Part shown: positions 1-64,000 of the stretch, in pieces
Layout of the letters: each line of letters opens with the position of its first letter
Numbering within the stretch: the stretch's first letter is position 1
Assembly: GCA_040954595.2 (NCBI GenBank)
Contig: CM082577.2
Span: 3,100,001-3,164,000 of the forward strand
DNA: 64,000 bases
DNA from: Balanoglossus misakiensis
Lineage: Eukaryota; Hemichordata
Reading direction: 5' to 3'
Notes under the pieces: model-generated
The model's database searches: none
What the model saw: only the letters and a program-made list of their open reading frames with translations
Told to the model about the DNA's origin: nothing
Made by a program: the position numbers and the translations under genes

Positions 1-13
1 GCAGACTACTTAC

Positions 14-45172
<45,159 letters not shown>

Positions 45173-46045
45173 CTCGCTGCTAGTGTCGCTACGTTTCGAG
45201 TATCATACCGATACCGCTACAGTCGGGAATAATCAGTCGCAAAGTCTCTCACACAGAACAGCACCTTTCCAATAGGTGTGCCACGCTGAATCCACCCGCA
45301 GTGAAAGTAATAACGCTGTCGATAAATAAAAAAGTCTCTATCTGTTTCTCAACCCGCCTATCCTCGTAGACGCCTCGGACTGAGTGGCGATGGGCCGTGG
45401 ACCCAGCAACCTACACATTCATATTATAATCCGGCAGACATTGGAGCCCCTTGTTCCCACAATTCACTACGTCATATAATTCACAGCACTGTGTATTCTA
45501 AGGTCACCGCACTCACAATCGCACTCCGGCAATTTGCATAGCTCCTTGCTTAACCTATACCACAAATAAAAAAAACACCTCTCCGGAGAGAACCAGCAAA
45601 AAAAATGTCGTCAGCGAAAGTGGGTAATTGTCTAGACACACGTTTGCTGTTCACCATCGCGGTATAAACACAGTGCCCATGCGCCGAGGGCAATTATGTC
45701 AGTGATGACAATACCATCAAAATAATGATTTCGCATTGAAATAGCAACGCGAAGGACCATGACCTCGAAATTGATATCTTATCAATTGTTCTATTTGACA
45801 AAAAGGGGGATTCGATTATCACATTCATAACATCGCATACCTTAGCAATTAAAACGAAAGGGCTTTTTAATGGGATTCTGCAGTGCTCCCATAAACTGCT
45901 CGAACAAATACAGTGTGTAGCAATGGTATTTGCTTTCCTGAGAGGAAAGTCGCGGCTAATAATAACGGGCGTATTCAAGGTCGATTCGTTTTTTGGCGCG
46001 GACGGAATAAAAGGGAAGAGAAAACAATGAAGCTGTGAAGAGTGA

Positions 46046-46102
46046 GAGGGGAGAGCGGGGGGGGGGGAGGGGCGGGCGGACAGACAGACAGATAGAGACA
46101 GA
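46046..46102. repeat. G-rich / GACA repeat
   Basis: Long G run followed by CAGACAGACAGA, intergenic. A second similar tract lies at 46655-46700. Confidence 0.8.
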
Positions 46103-48207
46103 TTTTGCGCCACTGTGCATGATAAAACCAAACTGAACCCACCACTGAATATTATGCTGGGGAATATGCCATTTATGTGAATGGCCGTACGAGAAGGCAC
46201 ACCAAATTTCGCTACTATCCACGCTTTCTAAATTGAATTGGAACATTATAATCTCATCAGGGTAAGGTCGGCTGCATGAGAGAAACCAACTTTGAAAATA
46301 AAAAAAAGGAATTCTTTGTGGAGATTTCTCATTCACCTGGGTTCTCATTCAACTTGAAAGGGCCGTTGTTTTCAGTTGACCCTTCGAGAGGGTTGGTCAG
46401 TTCACGACTGAGTTCTAATATAGTCATTGTGCAGGGACTGACAAAGCATTCTGGAGATTTGTACTCTGTTTAATATTGGCCTTCGCCCCGTGCACGATCT
46501 CAGTATTATATAAGGATTCTCAACATTTCAAGTTTATTCTCTGGAATGTCTTTGACGCGCTGTCATTTTCTTACACGAACTATTGCAATCTCATTACACC
46601 GACCTTGAGGTGAATGGTACTGGCAGATCAGAAAACAGAGACACAGAAGGGCTGAGGGGGGGGGGAGAGAGAGAGAGATAGAGAGGGACAGACAGATAGA
46701 CAAACATTTGAAAGAAGCGACACGAGAGTAAAATATGAATCACAGCACCGTCATCGAGATTGCAACAATCTGAGTACATTGGCTATCTTGTCAATAAATA
46801 AACATGTGTACGATTACTTGAAAGAATCTACGCGTGCGCAAGTGCTAAACATTCCACAGGTGGTCGCTTGTCAACCACAAATCGGTTTCATCATCAATAA
46901 TTCGCGGACGCCTGTTCGGATGAAATGGGGGCGTGGGTATCGATTCGACGACATCTGAACTTGAGGCCAAAAACCTTGTCTAGGCTGGATTATCAAGTTA
47001 TAGTTTGCAACATGTCAAGCTGGGAAATGACTCAACATTACACAAAATTCGATCGAGAGCAGGTGTTGCACTTCCTACCCAAGCCTTTGAAATCTGGTCA
47101 TTTTCGGATCGTGAATAATTTAGGTCATCTGACTGCATTATACCGGAATGGGAAAGACCAATAAAACCCCAAAAGGGAAATTGCGTTTGTTCCCAGACTG
47201 CGTTCATCTGAATGCTTCACTTATGAATATTTCAAGATCTCTAAGAATATCTTGCTTTGAATAGAAAAAAAAGCGCTAGCAACAAGCTGCCTGTACAAAA
47301 TATTAGCTTTTATGTCGGATGAATCAGTTACGTTTCGTTGGAGCATATCCGAAGGCGATCTTGACTATAAAACGTCCCTATTGAAGGAAAATATGTAATG
47401 GAAGGCACAGTGCCATAGGGTTAAGATATAATACTACGCTAAGTCTGGATTTTTTGGTATCGCACGCATGGTCAGGATCAACCTGTCGCCTCTCCGCCTC
47501 CTCATGTTGTTCTTATGATTAATGGATTACTACTATAAGCCATATAAACGAGCTCGACTACGTTTGGCCTACTGGTATGGTCACTAGTCTACTCTGCTAA
47601 TTATAAGCATCAACACTGCTCCGGAATTTCTGCTGAAAATTCACTGGGATCTCCTTTTCACGTTTCCGTCGACTGTGGCGATATTAGTATGTCAACACTC
47701 AAACTTGACGGCCTCAATATCCGCTTCAACTGCGCATCACCCGTCGGCCGAATGGGATGGCACAACCATTCTTAAAACACACAAGGTGTGATTACAGCAA
47801 TATTTCACATAGCTTTTCAGCATCCATTGATCTGCTCACACAATGACCAGCAAAAAGGTACATGGACAATGGCAGCCATTATTTACACCCGTAATAAGTA
47901 ACACATGTCTCCACTAACAATTCATGGAGTTCACATCAAACGTCGCAAACGTATGTGTGGTATACAGAGTCACTACGACAGTGACACAAAAGATGCATGA
48001 TATATGACTCTTAATAAATCTACATGGTAGCTCCTTACCCCCCCCCCAAAAAAAAATCATGGCCTGTGTTCTTATTCAGCTCATGCACACACTGTTATAT
48101 GTACCCGTTTATCAACAGCAGGTCATTATTTTGGAATTCGTAATGACAGCTGGCTTGCATGGAAGCAACACCAGAAACCTATAATGGTTTTATACAAGAT
48201 TTTGAAC

Positions 48208-48286
48208 GAGATAGAGAGAGCGACACAGCCACAAACGCAGAGACAGAGAAAGAGACACACAGACAAAGACAGGCAGACTTAAATAG
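48208..48286. repeat. GAGACA-rich low-complexity tract
   Basis: Purine-rich degenerate repeat, intergenic. It generates spurious open frames. Confidence 0.7.
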
Positions 48287-49611
48287 GCTTGTGCTACCTA
48301 GGTTAGTGATAAAAAATCTCCTGCGGTTGATTTCAAAATCATATGGCGGATTTCTGCCGTGTTTCTTGCTAATGTAATACCCGGGGCGACGTCTAACGTC
48401 TAGACGAAAGGGTAAGGCGTGTTGGGTATGACCGACGGCCACCAAAGTTGCCACTTGGAATGCCGGGAATTTAAAGGTGAACGCAGTCCATCTTCGCTCG
48501 GCAAACAGGGGGAAAGCACCGGCCCTCACAAATCTTGGCCGGTCTATTGCTGTGCTCAAGAAGCATGTCGAACTGTTGTTGGTCAGGTCTCATCCCGCAC
48601 TACATGCTACATCACTCAGGTGCAACTAGTGGGACGGCCTGTTCTTGTAGGCCGCATCCTTCGTTCGCGCACCTGCTGATTACCTGTCCGAAGATGGGTT
48701 GGCAAAGGATCGATCAGGTTGACCGACTCTGAGAGATCCCTTCACCTCAGCACACCTTGCTTAGATAGACACGTTTGAAGATTGGTCTCACGAAGCCACC
48801 TTAGCCACAAATCAGAATCAACTCGGCGAAACCATCACAGGTCACCCGCCCGCCCACAGGCAATAGGCGCCCGCCCACTTGTAAAACGGGTCAAAAAGTA
48901 ATCAAGTAATTGACGCGTTATACCCTCATGTAAAGCACTACGGCACGCTGTCCTGTGGAGAAGACAGGAATGCATAATTATTACATCAGCAGATGCCAAC
49001 TGTATTCATGTAAAGAAAGCGTGTGTCTGATTGGACAGTTTCTTCACATTTTCATATATTTATCGAAGAGGTGCGCTAGATTCACGAAATGTGTAGAGTC
49101 TAAAAACGAGATTATATATTCCAAGTCGTCAGTAAAGGGCCAACAGTGTGTAGTGTAGTGTAGCGTATAGTTAATTGCATGGACGCAATCCTTCTCTATA
49201 AATGTGAATGAAATACCGGTACATTTGACACGTTGCAGGCACAAACTGATTGAATTTAACAGTGTGTGATATGATGGAGTCTGAGACAGATTCACTCCTG
49301 CATGTCTTGGCATGGGACAATTTATCCTTACGCCACCATTATCGGCTCGGCATTAAAACACTTCCGAGCTACATGCCTGCAAGGTATATGTGCACAGACT
49401 TGTATAGACCACTAAACCAGAAACTATAGTTCGCAAATAACCGGTGTAATACGAGACGCCCTTTTTGCTCAACTTCGCCCGTCCCACGATCGAGATCTCG
49501 CCATTCAAAACTGATTAACAATGAATCCATTGAAACCTCGGCTCAAAGAAAGGAAGGACGGAACTTTCGACGGTTATAGCATAGTTCTATTCCCATTGGA
49601 CCGCAGCAGTT

Positions 49612-49641
49612 CGGTGTGTGTGTGTGTGTGGGGGGGGGGGG
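49612..49641. repeat. (GT)n followed by poly-G
   Basis: Intergenic; same layout as the tract at 37286-37317. Confidence 0.85.
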
Positions 49642-52600
49642 ATATGGGGTCAACATGACAAACGGTATTCATCCACCGTCGGTGAAGTGTAGGCTTCAAT
49701 CTCATGCCCGCCGCTGAATACCAAAATTCGATTTGCATAAATACAGCCTTTACGTGTAGAATGGTGGTACGAATTGCTGGAGGAGATTAGTATGAGAATG
49801 GCGCGTTGTTTTCTCAGGTATAGAATCACCGGTGGAATTTCGGTGTGAAGTGGCCGAATTTCTATTCACGTATAGGTTAATTAAATGTCAGAAATCAAAT
49901 TCCCCGTAACCGACGCCGTTCTCGGCTACAGTCGGATAAACATAGTGCTATTGGCGCTCCATGCTCTCCCTTTCAAGCAATTTAACCATGGGAACGCTTC
50001 ATAGATGTCAGTGATGTAACCAGTATATGGGGGCCACGTTTAGCATCGTGGTGCAACCCTTTGCATCAGGTAGAGTAGTCCAGTTGGGCTGAGGAATTTT
50101 TTTCAAAGCCCCCGATTAAGAGTTAAGCAACACGTCGTCAGTTTCCCTCATGCCCGATTACACCCTTTCACACGAAAAACGTCCCTAAAAGGTGTTGCAG
50201 TTGATCTTTTAGCCTTCTTCCATAAAGCGCTATTAAAGGCGTCAGAGGTGCTTAAAAGTTAGTCATTTGTAGCCTCTAAAACGATTACGAGCGAGTCATT
50301 CTAACCGTGCTTGTTGATACCTTGTTTGCCTTTCATTCGCTTTTAAAGTTAATCGGACCTATTCATGTCCACTCGATGATAAGTGCCCGAATTTGAGGTC
50401 TTCGCCCTTTTGGCCGAGCAGAAAAACGAATGCCGCCATTTTGGCTAATTTTTATGTCACGTGCTGCATTTTGCTTTGGTGTAAGGGCACTGCAATTTCG
50501 GTCTCTTACATGCGATGTCATTCTTATAGAACACTCATGTAGGTAAAGGTGCGTTGATCCTCAACAATGGGGGGGGGCGTAGGCTACACTGTACGTGAAG
50601 TCTTAGAGCAGTTGTAAAACATGTAGCTGTAGCTTGTTCAGACTCTGGTCAAATGTAGAGTTAAGTCAGCACTTCGCTGCTAAGAATGGAATGCAGGGTA
50701 AGTATAGAAAACCTGAGACTATTCAAAAAGACATTCTAGTCAGAAGTACATGTAAAAGGGCATATGTAAATGGTGCGAAAAGTAAACAGTTGTTGAAATA
50801 TAGTCGACGGGAACTTGTTAAAATCCATTCAAGTGTCGAGCGTATATTTTGACTGCAGAATGTTGAGTGTCACACACACCACTTACTGTAGGGTGAAAAT
50901 GAAAGTAATGCTTCGTTGTTTTTCACCATTAAAACTATCATACCGAAACCAAAACAAGGACAATAAACCGACATATCAATAAAGAAATCATTGGTCACAT
51001 CTCAACATACAGCAACAGGTTGCGCACGCATTCGCCGGAAGCAGTCGAATACAGAGATCTGATGCGCATGCGAACTGAAGAATCTGGTAATTATTTACTG
51101 AATCAAACTGGTTAATCTGGAAAGAATCTCAGCCTTTCGTGGGATCATATTATGCCATTACACTAAGGGTCTTAATAATTTAAAACTGCGGCGCTTAACG
51201 TCAATGTCGAAATGTCTCAGTTGAAGCATCCATCTTTTTTTGTGCAAGCTCTTAGCATATCAAATTTATGGCTGTCACGTCGTCTGCGCACTGACTGCCA
51301 ACCGTGACTAAATATAGTCAGCCAGCATGATATTTTACTTTGACTTTACTTCGACTTGAATCATGAATCACTATTAATGGGGACGCTGCACTTTGCAAGG
51401 CGCTTTCGGGAAATCTATATTTTAGGTACTATTATTAATAATGATAACTCGCGGAAAACTATAATAATAACACACATCGCCAGCATCCTATTGAAAATAA
51501 ATATAGCCGATGTGATGAAAATCGCCATCTCTACTTCTTTATATCAGGCGTAAATATGTCTCACTGAAAAGCAACCGTAAGGCACACGCTTTGGTGCCAT
51601 TCCAGTCGCCCCACCCCACACTTTGATGACCTTTGAACCATACAGAGAGATGCATCGCTATATGCAAATTCATATGGCCTGTCAAAAATGCGTGTGTGAT
51701 GTGTTAATAAGTCGCTTCGAATTTCCAATAGAATCTGCATATTTACCAATGTCGCCAGCATACAAAAGGGCGAAAGGTCATGCATGTTTTCTTTAAGTTG
51801 AATCTCTGTGTTAACATTTGAAATCATTAAATGGAATTCTTCTATGAAGGACGAGAGGATCAATAGACTTGGGATACCTTACTCCTTCACTCTGTGTGGA
51901 CAATTTAATATATCTCTTACTTTATCACATGCTTTCAAATTGCTATTCATTGACTGCGAAATAGTATACATTTTGCCATTACATGTATCCCTAATGAGTT
52001 TAGGTTAAACTTAACAAAAGAAGGGGGACGACCTTGTCGTGACTTTGCGAATAGTCGATATAATAATCGTCAGACAGGTGCGAAACTATTCTGGATCTAA
52101 CGGCGGTTTGTAGACTTGTGAAACCGCTGTAAAGAATGAATCGAAGCTATTTTCGAACGTGCACGTATTACATGGCAGTACATATCGATCATTGACCCTA
52201 CACCACTTCACGAAGGGGAGAATTGCCAAGCCTAGGTGTTGGAGCAACCGTCGGGGTCGCCATTCTTTGTCGATTTTGTTTGGAGCGTTATTGTCCCGCA
52301 CAAGACACGGGTCAAAACGTTAGTGATGGTTTACACAATGGACGAAAGTACAGCCTTTTTACTCGAGGGAAATCTATTCTCAGCACGCATACAATCTCTT
52401 TAGAGAAAGAGGGTAAAACAGTTGTATAGTCCGTCTGTTCTAAATTTAAAGAGCTTGGGACGTTTATATTTTTTTTCTCACATATGCGTTTTATATCAAG
52501 AAGATACGCCACATTCAGAACCATAGCTTCAGGTGTTAATACCAAAAGTTTGGGAATGAAATTCATTTTTGATACCGTGTGCGTCTTACATATTAATGAA

Positions 52601-54151
52601 GATGCACCCATTAAAATTGATTTAGCCTCCTCTCTGTCCTGAATGTGCGATGACGACACACTCTTCTTGTTTGTTTGCCGCCAACCGCAGACAAATGCAA
52701 GTCTATAACAGTTGAAAGACGCCCCAGATCTGTACAAAGGCATAATTCATCATTATTCTAACTGTCACGCAATTTAGTGCCATCGGAACAATGATGAATG
52801 GCAAAAACTCGTGCATAGACCGCGGTTAAATTAGAATATTTACCCAAGCAAACGGTTCTTAATTTTTATCTCGTACTTCTTGAACAGCTTGTAGGCATGG
52901 AGTGATAAATAGAATTCCTCAGGTGTTTAACGGGTGTGGTCTAACGATATCGAGCGGGAGGGGGGGTAATGGAGGGAGGAGGGGCGGAGGGAGACATACG
53001 GAGACAAGTAAAAGTTCCTCGTTTAAGGATATTATGTGCTATGGCACCTGAAAGTTTCAAGATAAACCATTTGAGTCGTGAAAATAAGTTCAGAATGAAT
53101 AATACTTTGGCATCAAAAGCCTATTCAATAAGCATGTTTTGGCTGCATTTCAATATGGCGTTATGTCAACGTCGTCATTGAGTATGACGCGGATTGCAAC
53201 AAGCAACCGTAAATTTTGAAAGCCTCGCCTCGCCCGGCAGTCACAAGTAATTATACCTACACGAACCTTGATGACCTGTGCAGTTTTTCAATGAATAATT
53301 ATTTAGTGCCCCTAAGGTTTGCAGTTTTTCAAAGTATAAACCAAGCTATGACCTCGAGAGGGCGATGTTCACCAGCAGGCACAAGTTACTAGTATCACAG
53401 CATCAGTTTTTCACGCCATACTTTCTTTCTTTGAGTAGTCTTCAAAAAGGGCCACTTCCAATGTCGGTACACATAACAGCATGTTCAACCGTGGTGTCAT
53501 CCCCCGTGGCCGTATTGCCAACACCGGGCTGAATCTTCGGGGAAAATGTTTTCTGACCAAAATCTAAGCAACCGACCTTTGAAAATACGAAAAATTTGGA
53601 ACCACAACAATAACTTACCCTACAAAAATGGGTGCCATTTTACGATGAATGTCGCTTCTGATTTGAAGTAAATTGCCAATGTCGACCAGTAGCTTTTCAC
53701 ACCAATATACACACGTCTTTCCAACAGGCGGCAAAAAATGAAGAACGCACGGTGTCTACGAACACCCACCGACCTGGACGACGGACCACGAGCGCGGTTG
53801 AATGCGTACTTTTCCAAGCCAAGTTGGAATCACCAGCAAACACGTCACCAGTTCCAGAATGCTGTTACAAGAAGACAGATGTTGTTCCTACAACTTCACC
53901 AATCAGCACTAAGACTGACAGCTGACTAGGCCTAGTCTCATTGGATGTTGGCCCAGGTGTCCGGGTGGCCAGAAATAATACATGTACACAAGTACGTGCA
54001 TTGATGACTGAACCTGGTGTTTTCTGGGGGATTTTTTTCCAAGTAGCCTATAAACTTCACTCCAACATGGCTGCCCTGCCACACAACGAAAGTGTACAAA
54101 ATACAGTACGACAAAGTAAAGCCTTGTTTTTACAAAGTTAATGTTTTACAT

Positions 54152-54157
54152 TTTATT
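54152..54157 (-). other. Candidate polyadenylation signal of gene B
   Basis: AATAAA on the minus strand, about 715 nt after the stop codon, and the first such hexamer found downstream. It would give a 3' UTR of roughly 0.7 kb. No transcript evidence is available. Confidence 0.3.
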
Positions 54158-54870
54158 CGTTAAAAATCAAATTAAATAAGCATACTGATTGTTCGTCAGG
54201 AAAGCCAGACATTCATGTACTATGAAATATGAACTCGTGCAAATTAAAATAATTCAAAAGTCGAAACAACATCAATATGTATCGCTTTTAAACACAATTT
54301 CTGACTGATCATTCCGCTCACGCACGAAGCAATATTTTTAGCGCTTAATAACATAACGAGAAAAAAGTTTTGGTTAAAAAGCTGACACGAGAATTATTTT
54401 GTACACAAACACAAAAACACGGTTCTTTCACCCTAAAAGCTGCAAATAACAGAACGGTTGATTTTTTCCACAACCCGACGTATAACATGTACGAAGGCAA
54501 ACTTGCGGCAGCAAAGATTCATTAATATTATGACTTTGGTTTGTGGTTTAGAGTACTGTTCCAGTATTGAAAACCCTCCAGTGCGATTGAGGGCGCTTTT
54601 CAAAAGCTACCTGTAAAAGTCCCATAAAGATAAAAACGTCCTGCAGAATGTCGCTATCCTTTATAAAAATTATTAAGAACACCCTTAAATATTTCTGTGA
54701 GACGAAAGAGGTATATAGTAGAAGGCATTAATTTTTTTGAAATGTACAAATATATGAAATATTTTATGTCACATTTGCATAGTTAGAAATCTACATGATA
54801 GGGAAAAGAACATTTACAAAACTATTTGTCAAAGACACCCAGTACCACCAAGGCCGCCGATACTTTAAGT

Positions 54871-63976
<9,106 letters not shown>

Positions 63977-64000
63977 CTAGAAGAGAAACATGTCGATCAG

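Larger units (their letters stand above)
45206..54151. other. Intergenic region between gene B 3' end and gene A 5' end
   Basis: About 9 kb with no supported exon. Open frames up to 168 codons overlap GA- and G-rich repeats (46046-46102, 46655-46700) and look like chance. It must contain the gene A promoter and 5' UTR next to 45206, but I could not place a TATA box or transcription start with confidence. Confidence 0.55.

Noticed and set aside
45694-46200. 168-codon open frame on the minus strand upstream of gene A
   Set aside because: Overlaps a G-rich/GACA simple repeat that encodes the serine/proline-rich part; no recognisable domain.

Overview
The window comes from an animal genome, probably a marine invertebrate. 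It holds parts of two very long, intron-rich genes, both on the minus strand, and both built almost entirely from EGF-like modules plus one CUB domain each. No bacterial signals, RNA genes or CRISPR arrays were seen. The phylum cannot be fixed from sequence alone. The EGF+CUB combination, the short GT-AG introns and the abundant tetranucleotide repeats would suit an echinoderm, hemichordate, cephalochordate or lophotrochozoan.

Gene A (14-45172, 3' end beyond the left edge) starts with a signal-peptide exon at 45097-45172. An intron of 11.7 kb follows, then one ordinary six-cysteine EGF exon (33268-33387), one CUB exon (32222-32596), and an unbroken run of 77 exons (31591 down to 14) encoding 78 copies of an unusual EGF-like module. 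Each module normally has eight cysteines: C1-x4-C2-x5-C3-x(4-8)-C4-x4-C5-x-C6-x2-C7-x5-C8. It is a normal EGF frame (C1, C2, C3, C5, C6, C8) with an added pair, C4 and C7. Every exon boundary is phase 1, so all 79 in-frame internal exons are symmetrical. The window encodes about 3,356 residues of this protein and no stop codon is reached. This array is the most unusual thing in the window.

The 45.2-54.1 kb stretch lies between the two genes and shows only simple repeats and unrecognised sequence.

Gene B (54871-63976, 5' end beyond the right edge) encodes at least 17 conventional EGF domains, one CUB domain, 10 more EGF domains, a single transmembrane helix and a nine-residue cytoplasmic tail ending at 54871. 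Many of its EGF domains carry calcium-binding (D-x-[DN]-E-C) and Notch-type O-glucose (C1-x-S-x-P-C2) motifs, which gene A mostly lacks. Gene B resembles a Notch- or fibropellin-like ectodomain on a membrane anchor. It is not Notch, because no intracellular signalling region follows the membrane helix.

The two genes run head to tail and share EGF and CUB parts, so they may be distant relatives or products of a local expansion. Both proteins should enter the secretory pathway. A structural, adhesive or matrix role is likely from the architecture but is not shown by the sequence.
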